NCBI GenBank assembly: GCA_049325095.1
Contig: JBMOPO010000032.1
Span: 124,001-188,000 of the forward strand
DNA length: 64,000 nucleotides
Reading direction: 5' to 3'
Source of the DNA: JAGPUQ01 sp049325095
Lineage (GTDB): Bacteria; Pseudomonadota; Gammaproteobacteria; Pseudomonadales; Porticoccaceae
Shown here: piece after piece, positions 37,546 to 45,677 of the stretch
Layout of the letters: the number at the start of each line of letters is the position of its first letter
How positions within the stretch are numbered: position 1 is the stretch's first letter
Notes under the pieces: model-generated
What the model was told of the DNA's origin: nothing
What the model saw: only the letters and a program-made list of their open reading frames with translations
Databases searched by the model: none
Translations under genes and position numbers: made by a program

Positions 37546-38187
37546 ATGGCGATCGATTTTCCCCGCCGCGAATACCGCTACGGCACCCTCACCCGGGAGT
37601 CGCTGCGCGATTCCCCCTTCGAGCAGTTCCAGACGTGGCTGGACGAAGCGCTGGCTTCGTCGATCAAGGACCCCACCGCGATGACGGTCGCCACCGTCGA
37701 TGCCGGGGGCCGGCCCTGGCAGCGCGCGGTCCTGCTCAAGGGCTTCGACGAGCGCGGCTTCGTGTTCTATACCAACCTGGGCAGCCGCAAGGCGGTGCAG
37801 CTGCTGCACGACGCCCGCGCCAGCCTGCACTTCCCCTGGTTCTTTCTCGACCGCCAGGTCAGTGTGCAGGGCACCGCCGGCCTGGTGTCGCGGGAGGAGG
37901 TGGAGCGCTATTTCGCCACCCGGCCCAGGGACAGCCAACTGGCCGCCTGGGCCTCCCGGCAGAGCGCCGGGATCGAGTCGCGCGAGGAACTGGAGGCGGC
38001 CTTCCGCCGCGCCGGCGAGCGCTTCGCGGCCGGCGCGGTGCCGGTCCCGGAGTTCTGGGGCGGCTTCCGGGTGATCCCCGAGCGGTTCGAATTCTGGCAG
38101 GGCGGCGAGATGCGGCTGCACGACCGTTTCGAGTATCGGCCCGACCCGGCCGGCGCCGGCTGGTGCATCCGGCGCCTGGCGCCTTGA
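37546..38187 (+). CDS. pdxH: Pyridoxamine 5'-phosphate oxidase
   Basis: 213-residue FMN enzyme that forms PLP in the vitamin B6 pathway. Motifs: MTVATVDAGGRPWQRAVLLKG, FYTNLGSRKAVQL, and C-terminal PVPEFWGGFRVIPERFEFWQGG...RLHDRFEY, the full PdxH signature. ATG 37546, 4 bases after the SDR stop, so it is embedded in the SDR operon, an unusual place for this housekeeping gene. Confidence 0.96.
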   Translation: MAIDFPRREYRYGTLTRESLRDSPFEQFQTWLDEALASSIKDPTAMTVATVDAGGRPWQRAVLLKGFDERGFVFYTNLGSRKAVQLLHDARASLHFPWFFLDRQVSVQGTAGLVSREEVERYFATRPRDSQLAAWASRQSAGIESREELEAAFRRAGERFAAGAVPVPEFWGGFRVIPERFEFWQGGEMRLHDRFEYRPDPAGAGWCIRRLAP

Positions 38188-38195
38188 GGATCGAC

Positions 38196-38813
38196 ATGAC
38201 CCGCATCCATCTGATCCGCCACGGCGAGACCGCCTGGAACGCCGAGGGGCGCGTCCAGGGCCATGCCGACAATCCGCTCAACGACACCGGCCGCCAACAG
38301 GCGCTGGCGCTGCGCGAACGGCTGGGCGAGATCCGCCCCGTCGGCCTCTATGCCAGTTCCAGCGCCCGCGCCCGGGAGACCGCGGAGCTGGCCTTCGGCC
38401 ACCTGGATCTGGAGCTCAGGCTGTTCCCCGAGTTGCGCGAAATCTGCCTGGGGGATTGGGAGGGCCAACTGTACCGGGATCTGGAGCAAAGCCACCCCGA
38501 GGAGGTGCGGCTGTTTCGCGAGGAGCCCCACCGATTCGAGTACCCCGGGGCCGAGACCTTTGCCGCGCTCCAGGCCCGGGGACTCGCCGCACTCGCTGCC
38601 ATCCTCGGCGACGCCGAACCCGGCGGCGATATCCTGGTGGTCAGCCACGGCGCCATGATCCGCACCCTGCTCAGCCACTATCTGGAGCGCCCCCTCAGCC
38701 GCCTGTGGGAGCCGCCGCGGATGCACAACTGCGCCCACAGCATCCTGGAGTTTTCCGCCGCCGGCAGCGCCCGGGTGCTGCGCTACGCGGACCTCGACGA
38801 AGGTTTCCACTGA
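38196..38813 (+). CDS. Histidine phosphatase superfamily protein (second copy)
   Basis: 205 residues, GpmB/CobC-like. RHG motif at IHLIRHGETAWNAEGRVQGH (residues 4-23), second arginine in SSSARARETAEL and late motif ILVVSHGAMIRTLL with an intact second histidine. Follows pdxH after 8 bases. Small phosphorylated metabolites are the usual substrates; no cobalamin genes are near to support an alpha-ribazole role. Confidence 0.88.
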   Translation: MTRIHLIRHGETAWNAEGRVQGHADNPLNDTGRQQALALRERLGEIRPVGLYASSSARARETAELAFGHLDLELRLFPELREICLGDWEGQLYRDLEQSHPEEVRLFREEPHRFEYPGAETFAALQARGLAALAAILGDAEPGGDILVVSHGAMIRTLLSHYLERPLSRLWEPPRMHNCAHSILEFSAAGSARVLRYADLDEGFH

Positions 38814-38946
38814 TCCGCCGCACCGGCCGCCGGTGGGCCGGGTGGTCCCGCCGCCGCTGCGCCACCCGCCGCGCATCCGCGCCGAAGGACGCTCGAAAAA
38901 ACCATTCAATCGGTTGATTTGGCAGCGGGAATCCCCTGCCCTGCGG

Positions 38947-38975
38947 TTGACATGAGTCAGGCCGGCGGGGATCAT
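38947..38975 (+). promoter_or_regulatory. Candidate promoter with operator-like palindrome before the monooxygenase
   Basis: Perfect TTGACA at 38947-38952, 17-base spacer, GATCAT at 38970-38975. The -10 lies inside GGGATcATCCC, a short palindrome that could be an operator. A second half-palindrome, TCAAtcggTTGA, lies near 38907-38918. Confidence 0.45.
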
Positions 38976-39022
38976 CCCGGCCGATCGTTTTGAAGTTCAC
39001 ACACGCAATTCAGGAGTGGAAC

Positions 39023-40525
39023 ATGGGCGTGAGCGAGAGCGAAAAAATCTTTCGGTCCCTGGCTCCCGGCAAGCGCAAGCCGCGGGTGATCGTGATCGGC
39101 GCCGGGCTGTCGGGGATCTGCATGGGCATGCGGCTGATGGCGGCGGGCTACGACGACCTGGTGGTGCTCGAACAGGCCGACCGCTGCGGCGGCACCTGGC
39201 ACTACAACCAGTATCCGGGGCTGCGCTGCGACGTGCCCTCCCACTACTACCAGTACAGTTTCGAGCCCAGCGCCGAGTGGAGCCAGCGCTTCTGTGGCGG
39301 CGAGGAGATCCGCGAGTACTTCGAGCGCATGGCGCGCAAATACCAGGTCTTCGAACGCATCCGCTTCAACACCCAGTCCAAGCATGCCGAGTGGACCGGC
39401 AGCGAGTGGCGGGTGGACATCGAGTCCGCCGCGGGCGGCCGCCAGGAGTTGCGCTGCGACATCCTGATCGCCGCCTGCGGCATCCTGGTGCGGCCCAAGT
39501 ATCCGGACATTCCCGGCCTCGACAGCTTCGCCGGGCCGGTGATTCACTCGGCCCGCTGGGACCACAGCGTCGACCTGACCGGCCAGCGGGTGGCGGTGAT
39601 CGGCTGCGGCTCCACCGGGGTACAGATGATCGAGCCGCTGTCGCAGATCTGCCGCAAGGTGGTGTCCTTCCAGCGCACCCCGCAGTGGGTGCTGCCGATC
39701 CCCAACCGCAAGTACGGCGAGTTCGGCCGCCGGCTGGCGCGGCGCTTCCCGGTGATCTCCAGGTTCTACTACGTCGCCTTCCGCTTCGCCATGGAGCAGA
39801 TGATGGGCCGGGGCATCATCAAGGATGGCTGGTCGCGCCGCATGGTCGGCAAGATCTGCCGCTGGAACCTGAATACGGTCAAGGATCCGGTGCTGCGCGC
39901 CAAGCTGACGCCCAATTACACGGCCATGTGCAAACGCCTGGTGATGTCGTCCGATTACTACCCGGCGATGCAGAAGCCCAATGTCGAGCTGGTCACCGAG
40001 CACATCGAGCGCATCGAGCCCCAGGGCATCGTGACGAAGGACGGCAAGCTGCATGAGCTCGACGTCATCGCCCTGGCCACCGGCTTCCACGCCAACGAAT
40101 ATGTGCTGCCCATGACCCTGACCGGCGAGCACGGCGTCACCCTCGACGACGTCTGGAAGGACGGCCCGCGCGGCTACCGCACCGTGGCCCTGCCCGGCTT
40201 CCCCAATTTCTTCATGGTGATGGGCCCGCACAGCCCGGTGGGCAACTTCTCCCTGGCCTCGATCGCCGAGACCCAGAGCGCCTACATCATGAAGTTCGTG
40301 GAACTCTGGGCCGAGCGCAAATTCGAGCGGATCTACCCGCGCGAGGACGCCACCGAGCGGTTCAACGCCGAGATGCTCGCCAACATGAAAAACACCGTAT
40401 GGACCACCGGCTGCCGGAGCTGGTATCTCGACGACAAGGGCGTGCCCGGCTCCTGGCCCTGGACCGCCACCAAATTCCGCGGCGATCTCCAGGATCCCCG
40501 CCTGCAGGAATACGTGATCGCCTGA
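39023..40525 (+). CDS. Flavin-containing monooxygenase, Baeyer-Villiger type
   Basis: 500 residues, ATG 39023 behind AGGAG. FAD motif GAGLSG (about residues 26-31), NADPH motif GCGSTG, and the type I Baeyer-Villiger fingerprint FAGPVIHSARWD, which fits F-x-G-x3-H-x3-W. It inserts oxygen next to a ketone to give an ester or lactone, using NADPH and O2. Its neighbours (three SDRs that can make ketones from alcohols) fit a catabolic sequence alcohol to ketone to ester. Confidence 0.9.
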   Translation: MGVSESEKIFRSLAPGKRKPRVIVIGAGLSGICMGMRLMAAGYDDLVVLEQADRCGGTWHYNQYPGLRCDVPSHYYQYSFEPSAEWSQRFCGGEEIREYFERMARKYQVFERIRFNTQSKHAEWTGSEWRVDIESAAGGRQELRCDILIAACGILVRPKYPDIPGLDSFAGPVIHSARWDHSVDLTGQRVAVIGCGSTGVQMIEPLSQICRKVVSFQRTPQWVLPIPNRKYGEFGRRLARRFPVISRFYYVAFRFAMEQMMGRGIIKDGWSRRMVGKICRWNLNTVKDPVLRAKLTPNYTAMCKRLVMSSDYYPAMQKPNVELVTEHIERIEPQGIVTKDGKLHELDVIALATGFHANEYVLPMTLTGEHGVTLDDVWKDGPRGYRTVALPGFPNFFMVMGPHSPVGNFSLASIAETQSAYIMKFVELWAERKFERIYPREDATERFNAEMLANMKNTVWTTGCRSWYLDDKGVPGSWPWTATKFRGDLQDPRLQEYVIA

Positions 40526-40544
40526 ACATCCTCCGGCCGGCAGA

Positions 40545-40575
40545 CCCCCGGGCGCATTGACAATGTGCCCGGGGG
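40545..40575. repeat. Long hairpin over a promoter spacer
   Basis: 14-bp stem (CCCCCGGGCGCATT / AATGTGCCCGGGGG, one G-T pair, 3-base loop) between the monooxygenase and the CsgG-like gene. The TTGACA box of the next promoter lies in and around its loop, so it may be an operator as well as a 3' end structure. Confidence 0.5.
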
Positions 40576-40584
40576 CGGAATAAT
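40557..40584 (+). promoter_or_regulatory. Candidate strong promoter for the CsgG-like lipoprotein
   Basis: TTGACA at 40557-40562, 16-base spacer, AATAAT at 40579-40584: six of six and five of six consensus bases. About 49 bases before ATG 40633. Confidence 0.6.
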
Positions 40585-40632
40585 GGCCGGCGCCACCGGC
40601 GGCCGACGACAACCATGACTGGAGAACCTCCG

Positions 40633-41463
40633 ATGCCAGGGAAAGCTCCCCAGCGCAAACCGCTCCTCGCAACCCAACTCGCGGCGGGAATCGTCGCCGC
40701 GCTGTTCACCCTGGGCGGTTGCAACGCCACCACCCCGACCCTGGGCGGGGGCAAGAACACCGCCACCGGCGCCGCGGCCGGCGCCAGCAGCGAAGGCGCC
40801 AATCCGCAACTCGAACATTGCGACGCGAGTCTCGGCACCATCGCCGTCGACGAGGATCGCGACGCGCCCTGGTATTACCGCCTGACCACCGAATACAAGC
40901 TCGACTCGACCGTTCCGGTGTTGCGCGCCTTGATCCAGCAGTCCAACTGTTTCGTGGTGGTGGAGCGCGGCCGCTCGCTCAACAACATGATGATGGAGCG
41001 CGATCTGGCGGCCTCCGGCGAAATGCGCGAGGGCAGCAAGATGGGCAAGGGCCAGATGGTCGCCGCGGACTACACCATGAGTCCGACCATCAACTTCAGC
41101 GAGAAGGGTACGGGCGCGGTCGGCGGCCTGCTCGGCGGTGCGGTTGGCGGCGTGGTCGGCGGGGTGATCGGCGGCCTCAAGGCCAACGAGGCCTCGACCA
41201 CTCTGCTGCTGATCGACAACCGTTCCGGGGTACAGCTCTCCGCCTCCCAGGGGAGCGCGAAGAACTATGATCTGAGTGGTTTCGGCGGCGGTTTCTTCGG
41301 CGGCGTCGCAGGGCTCGGCGGCTACACCAACACCCCCGAAGGCAAGATCATCACCGCCGCCTTCATGGATTCCTACAACAACATGGTGCGCGCGCTGCGC
41401 AACTACAAGGCGCAGTCCGTCGAGGGCGGTCTGGGCACCGGCGGCGCGCTACAGGTCAACTGA
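40633..41463 (+). CDS. CsgG/HfaB-like lipoprotein
   Basis: 276 residues from ATG 40633 (GGAG nine bases before); ATG 40615 is also in frame. Lipoprotein signal with lipobox LGGC. The mature part matches the CsgG/HfaB type: VLRALIQQSNCFVVVERGRSLNNMMMERD, then a glycine-zipper stretch (GGLLGGAVGGVVGGVIGG, about 157-174), and ADYTMSPTI and IDNRSG strands. CsgG forms an outer-membrane pore for curli subunits, but no csgA/B/E/F homologues are near, so it may be a pore or assembly protein for something else. Confidence 0.75.
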   Translation: MPGKAPQRKPLLATQLAAGIVAALFTLGGCNATTPTLGGGKNTATGAAAGASSEGANPQLEHCDASLGTIAVDEDRDAPWYYRLTTEYKLDSTVPVLRALIQQSNCFVVVERGRSLNNMMMERDLAASGEMREGSKMGKGQMVAADYTMSPTINFSEKGTGAVGGLLGGAVGGVVGGVIGGLKANEASTTLLLIDNRSGVQLSASQGSAKNYDLSGFGGGFFGGVAGLGGYTNTPEGKIITAAFMDSYNNMVRALRNYKAQSVEGGLGTGGALQVN

Positions 41464-41477
41464 CCCCGGCAGTTCCA

Positions 41478-41509
41478 AGCTGGCCAGGGCGCGGCGGCCG
41501 CGGCCAGCT
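41478..41509. terminator. Hairpin between convergent genes
   Basis: 8-bp arms AGCTGGCC / GGCCAGCT with a GC-rich loop, 15 bases after the CsgG-like stop and before the convergent macro-domain gene. No T-run. Confidence 0.4.
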
Positions 41510-41619
41510 CCCTCATTCGCGGGCGCGGCGCTTCGGGAGGTTCGCGCCGGCCCGGCCAGCCGGGTCCGCGCTGGGGATGTCCCGGATCGGCGGCGATGAC
41601 CTCCCCGCACGCTCCGCGG

Positions 41620-42099
41620 TCAGTCTTCCACTCCTTCCACGTGCGGGTTGAAGATGGTGTAGAGGTAGACCCTGGCCGGCAGGTCGCCCAGATGTTTCTG
41701 GATCAGGGGCTTCACTTCGCGCCAATCGAGATCGCCGGCCCCGGTGCCCAGTTTGGGCAGGGCGACGCTGCGCAGATGCTCCCGCTCGATCAATTCCCGC
41801 AGTTTGGCCAGCGCCTGGTCGACCCATTCCAGGCGCGCCTTGCCGCGATGGTCCGCGGCGGCTTCGCGGATGATCAGGCTCACCACCCGGGGACCGGCGC
41901 CATTGCGCCAAGTCCAGAGTTCACCCGGGCGAGGCGACTCGCTCGAACGGTATTGTTCGAAGTCCTCCAGGATGCCCGGGTGCTTCCGGCTGACCGCGAG
42001 TGCGACCCCCTGCGTGAAATCTTCGTCGGGGGCGATGCCCTGCACGATGGCATCGGATTTGCTGAACACGATATTCCCTACCAGAGATTCCTTGATCAT
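41620..42099 (-). CDS. Macro-domain protein (TARG1/DarG-like branch)
   Basis: 159-residue stand-alone macro domain with ATG 42099 behind AGGAG. The segment ALPKLGTGAGDLDWREVKPLI (about residues 112-132) matches the LG-G-LDW...I pattern of ADP-ribose glycohydrolases of the TARG1/DarG type, with the likely catalytic aspartate in LDW; the N-terminal AIVQGIAPD replaces the usual NAAN. It probably binds ADP-ribose or removes it from nucleic acid or protein. No DarT-like toxin gene is beside it. Confidence 0.78.
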   Translation of the reverse strand: MIKESLVGNIVFSKSDAIVQGIAPDEDFTQGVALAVSRKHPGILEDFEQYRSSESPRPGELWTWRNGAGPRVVSLIIREAAADHRGKARLEWVDQALAKLRELIEREHLRSVALPKLGTGAGDLDWREVKPLIQKHLGDLPARVYLYTIFNPHVEGVED

Positions 42100-42239
42100 G
42101 ACGGCGTACTCCTGGACCTAGAGCCACTGTCATCCAGTATGGGCGCCGGCGGCCGGCGCACCATGACCCAAATCATGGGTTTGCTTTTTGCCCGCCCACT
42201 GTGTTTGATGGCGCCTCTTCGGGCCGCACACCCCAGTCC

Positions 42240-43103
42240 ATGACCCCGCAGCCGCATGCCATCCGCCTGATTCTGTCCTGCCCGGATCGGGTCGGCATCG
42301 TGGCGGCGGTCAGCTCCTTTCTGGCGCGGGAGGGGGGTCTCATCACCGAGGCCAACCACTACCGCGATCCGGAATCCCAGTGGTTTTTCGCCCGCCAGGT
42401 GATCGACGCCGGCTCGCTGCCCTATGGCGCAGAGGAACTGCGCCGCCGCTTCGCGCCGCTGGCCGGGGAGTTGGGCCTGGAATGGCGGGTGGTGGACACC
42501 CGGGTGCCCAAGCGGGTGGTGATCATGGTCAGCCGCCAGGCGCACTGTCTGGCCGATCTGCTGTACCGCTGGCGCAGCGGCGATCTGCCCGGCGAAGTCG
42601 TCGCCGTGCTGTCCAATCACCAGGACTTGCGCAGCTATGTCGAATGGCACGGCATTCCCTACCGCTTTCTGCCGGTCTCCGCCGGCGACCGGGCGGCACA
42701 TTTCGAAGCGGTCGCCGCCGCGCTCGCCGAACACGCACCCGATGTGGTGGTGCTGGCCCGCTACATGCAAATCCTGCCGGGCTTTCTCTGCCGGGCCTAT
42801 GCCGGGCGCACCATCAACATTCACCACAGCTTTCTGCCTGCCTTCGCAGGCGCCAGGCCTTACCATCAGGCCGCCGAGCGCGGAGTGAAACTGATCGGCG
42901 CCACCTGTCACTACGTGACCGAGGATCTGGATGCCGGGCCCATCATCGATCAGGACATCACCCGCATCAGCCATCACGACGGCGTCGAGGACATGGTGCG
43001 CAAGGGCAAGGACATCGAGAAGATCGTGCTCGCCCGCGGCCTGCGCTTCCATCTGGAGGATCGGGTATTGATCCACGGCAACAAAACCGTGGTTTTCGAA
43101 TAG
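42240..43103 (+). CDS. purU: Formyltetrahydrofolate deformylase
   Basis: 287 residues. N-terminal ACT domain (LILSCPDRVGIVAAVSSFLA), then a formyltransferase fold with HHSFLPAFAGARPYHQA and the catalytic aspartate region VTEDLDAGPIIDQDI. Hydrolyses 10-formyl-THF to formate and THF, balancing one-carbon pools. ATG 42240 chosen because it starts right before the ACT domain; the open frame begins at 42201. Confidence 0.95.
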   Translation: MTPQPHAIRLILSCPDRVGIVAAVSSFLAREGGLITEANHYRDPESQWFFARQVIDAGSLPYGAEELRRRFAPLAGELGLEWRVVDTRVPKRVVIMVSRQAHCLADLLYRWRSGDLPGEVVAVLSNHQDLRSYVEWHGIPYRFLPVSAGDRAAHFEAVAAALAEHAPDVVVLARYMQILPGFLCRAYAGRTINIHHSFLPAFAGARPYHQAAERGVKLIGATCHYVTEDLDAGPIIDQDITRISHHDGVEDMVRKGKDIEKIVLARGLRFHLEDRVLIHGNKTVVFE

Positions 43104-43180
43104 TCGCCCGGCGGGCGATGGGGCATCATTCGGCCCTTTGTGCGGCGCCGGGCCGGATGGGATAGCAGCAGGAGGACGAG

Positions 43181-44194
43181 GTGACCGGGGAATTCACCAC
43201 CGATGTCGCGGTGATCGGCGCCGGCCCGGTCGGGCTGTTCGCGGTATTCGAGTGCGGCATGCTGAAAATGCGCTGCCATGTGGTCGATGCCCTGCCCGCC
43301 ATCGGCGGCCAGTGCACCGCCCTCTATCCGGAAAAGCCCATCTACGACATTCCCGCCGCGCCGGAGCTGACCGCATCCGAGTTGATCGACCGCCTGCACC
43401 TGCAGGTCGCGCCCTTCGCGCCCCAGTTCCATCTCGGCCAGCAGGCGGTGGAACTCCACCGCCGCGCGGACACCTGGGAACTGGTGACATCGGCGGGCAA
43501 CCGGATTCGGGCGCGGGCGGTGATCCTCGCCGCCGGCGCGGGAGCCTTCGGACCCAATCGGCCGCCGCTGGCCGGTATCGAAGGTTACGAGGGCCGCAGC
43601 GTGCACTACCTGGTCAACGACCGGGCGCGCTTTCGCGGCCAGCGCCTGGTGATCGCCGGCGGCGGGGATTCGGCGGTGGACTGGGCCATCGCCCTCGCTG
43701 ATCTGGCCGCGGAGATCCACGTGGTGCACCGCCGCGACCGCTTCCGCGCCGCGCCGGAGAGCGCTGCCCGGCTCGAGCAGTTGGCCGCCACCGGCAAGCT
43801 GCGGCTGGTGATCCCCTATCAACTCGCCGGCCTGGAAGGCGACGGCCAGAAGCTGTCCGCAGTCCTGGTCAAGACCCTGGCCGGCGAGCAGCGGCGCATC
43901 GAGGCGGACCACCTGCTCGCGTTCTTCGGCCTGGCGACCAAACTCGGCCCCATCAACGACTGGGGGCTAGAGGCCCACAACGGCGCCGTGCCGGTGGATC
44001 CGGCGACCTGCGCGACCGCGGCGCGCGGCGTGTTCGCCATCGGCGACATCGCCAGCTATCCGCGCAAACTCAAGCTGATCCTGACCGGCTTCGCCGAGGC
44101 CGCCCACGCGGCCCACGCCGCCTACGAATTGGTGAACCCCGGGCGCGCCCTGCATTTCGAATATTCCACCTCCACCGGAGTGCCGGGCCGCTAG
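43181..44194 (+). CDS. Ferredoxin-NADP+ reductase, thioredoxin-reductase-like type
   Basis: 337 residues, GTG 43181 behind AGGAGGA. FAD motif GAGPVGLFAVFECG (residues about 13-26), YDIPA, NADPH motif AGGGDSAVDWA and C-terminal FAIGDIASYPRKLKLILTGFAEA. It lacks the redox CxxC of thioredoxin reductase, which is the mark of the FNR2 group. A 2Fe-2S ferredoxin gene follows 47 bases later and is the likely partner. Confidence 0.9.
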   Translation: MTGEFTTDVAVIGAGPVGLFAVFECGMLKMRCHVVDALPAIGGQCTALYPEKPIYDIPAAPELTASELIDRLHLQVAPFAPQFHLGQQAVELHRRADTWELVTSAGNRIRARAVILAAGAGAFGPNRPPLAGIEGYEGRSVHYLVNDRARFRGQRLVIAGGGDSAVDWAIALADLAAEIHVVHRRDRFRAAPESAARLEQLAATGKLRLVIPYQLAGLEGDGQKLSAVLVKTLAGEQRRIEADHLLAFFGLATKLGPINDWGLEAHNGAVPVDPATCATAARGVFAIGDIASYPRKLKLILTGFAEAAHAAHAAYELVNPGRALHFEYSTSTGVPGR

Positions 44195-44241
44195 CCCGGT
44201 CGTCCAACCGTCCGCCGTCAGCCACCGGAGAGAAACGAAGC

Positions 44242-44556
44242 ATGCCTCTGATCCACGTCACCACCGTCGCAGGTGAGGAATTGAACCTGGCGGCGGATGT
44301 CGGCCGCTCGATCATGGAAGTGGTCAAGGCCAATGATCTGCCGATGCTCGCCGCCTGCGGGGGCGCGCTCGCCTGCGCCACCTGCCACGTGGTGGTCGAT
44401 CCCGACTGGTACGATCGCCTGCCGCCGCCCAGCGAGGACGAGGAAGACCTGCTCGATACCGCGCATGGCCTGACCGCGACTTCCCGCCTGGCCTGCCAGA
44501 TCCTGATGAGCGATGCCCTGGATGGCATCCGGGTCACGCTCACCCCGATGGATTGA
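44242..44556 (+). CDS. 2Fe-2S ferredoxin, adrenodoxin-like
   Basis: 104 residues. Cluster cysteines: C-x5-C-x2-C in CGGALACATCHV (about residues 39-49) and a fourth in LACQI (about 86), the adrenodoxin/putidaredoxin pattern. The upstream reductase is probably its electron donor; such ferredoxins feed P450s, Rieske oxygenases or Fe-S assembly. No oxygenase is adjacent. Confidence 0.92.
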   Translation: MPLIHVTTVAGEELNLAADVGRSIMEVVKANDLPMLAACGGALACATCHVVVDPDWYDRLPPPSEDEEDLLDTAHGLTATSRLACQILMSDALDGIRVTLTPMD

Positions 44557-44613
44557 GAGCTTGTGAAGATTTCGTCGCGAGCTGCCGAGCGCAGCAGAAA
44601 GACTCACAAGCTC
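44557..44613. repeat. Intergenic inverted repeat C
   Basis: Perfect 10-bp arms GAGCTTGTGA (44557-44566) and TCACAAGCTC (44604-44613), starting at the base after the ferredoxin stop. Related in sequence to the CTTGTGA/TCACAAG ends of repeats A and B. Confidence 0.6.
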
Positions 44614-44705
44614 TGAGCGGTCGGCGCGGTCAGTTTCGACCCCTGGCCGTGAATGCCGTGCCGTGCTACAAGTAGCCATCGCCCGATGCGCCCGGTCCGC
44701 CGCTA

Positions 44706-45554
44706 ATGGAAAGCCCGCGCTCCCTGTTCGCCGCGCAGCTCAGCCGGCCGGATGCCGACATCGATCTGATCGAGGCCGCCCTGCTGATCGCCCGGGAGCA
44801 TGATGCCCTGGTCGATCCGGCCACCAGCCGGGAGGCGCTGGAGGCGCTGGCCCGGCGCGCCGCGACCCGGGTCGCCGGTACCCCAGGTGCCGTCGCCCAG
44901 ACCCTGTGCCATTTCCTGGCCCGGGAAGAGGGTTTCCGGGGCAACACCGCCGACTACTACAACCCGGACAACAGCTACCTGAACCGGGTGCTGGATGCGC
45001 GCACCGGCATCCCCATCTCGCTGGCGCTGGTCTACCTGGGCGTGGCCGAGCGCCTGGGCGTCGCCGCCGCGGGGGTGAGTTTCCCCGGCCACTTTCTGGT
45101 CCGGGTGGAAGCATCCACCGGCGAGGGCCCCACCCTGATCGATCCCTTCGCCGGCCGCCCCCTGTCGGTCCAGGACTGCGCGGAGCTGCTGCACACCAAC
45201 TCCCGGGGCACCATGGCGTTCTCGGCGCAGTTGCTGGCGCCGGCCGCCAAGCGCGAGATCCTCCGCCGCATGCTCGGCAACCTGAAGCAGATCTATCTGC
45301 AACGAGAGGATTTCGCCGAGAGCCTCAGCCTGTGCGATCGCCTGCTGCTGATCGATCCGGATGCCGTGCAGGAGCGGCTGGACCGCGCACTGTGCCTGGA
45401 AAAACTCCAGTACTTCGCGCAGGCCGCGGACGAACTGGAGCGGCTGGCGCGGCGCCCCGAGCTGGCCGCCCAGCCCCAGGCCAGCGCCGCCGTGGCGCGC
45501 AAGATCCAGGCGCTGCGCGCCGCGACCCCCGGCGGCGGACGGACCCTGCATTGA
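44706..45554 (+). CDS. SirB1-family protein (transglutaminase-like plus TPR)
   Basis: 282 residues. N-terminal transglutaminase-like domain with the family motif NPDNSYLNRVLDARTGIPISLALVYL (about residues 87-112), VSFPGHFLVRV and LIDPFAGRPLS; C-terminal TPR-like helices (about 180-270). SirB1 proteins are widely conserved with no settled biochemical function. Confidence 0.88.
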   Translation: MESPRSLFAAQLSRPDADIDLIEAALLIAREHDALVDPATSREALEALARRAATRVAGTPGAVAQTLCHFLAREEGFRGNTADYYNPDNSYLNRVLDARTGIPISLALVYLGVAERLGVAAAGVSFPGHFLVRVEASTGEGPTLIDPFAGRPLSVQDCAELLHTNSRGTMAFSAQLLAPAAKREILRRMLGNLKQIYLQREDFAESLSLCDRLLLIDPDAVQERLDRALCLEKLQYFAQAADELERLARRPELAAQPQASAAVARKIQALRAATPGGGRTLH

Positions 45555-45599
45555 GCACCCGCCAACCGCCGCCCTGCCGCCCGCGGCGGGCGGCGCAGA

Positions 45600-45677
45600 G
45601 TTTGTGAAGCAATGCGTTACGCGCTTGATCCGCGCCCGGCCATCCCTGGCCGGATCGAGCTTGAAAAACGCACAAGC
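45600..45677. repeat. Intergenic repeat B between convergent genes
   Basis: Contains GTTTGTGAAGCAATGCG (45600-45616), the inverse of the 17-mer in repeat A, an internal hairpin CCGGCC / GGCCGG near 45637-45654, and ends in CACAAGCTC abutting the stop of the minus-strand dehydrogenase gene. Probably works as a bidirectional 3' end structure. Confidence 0.55.
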
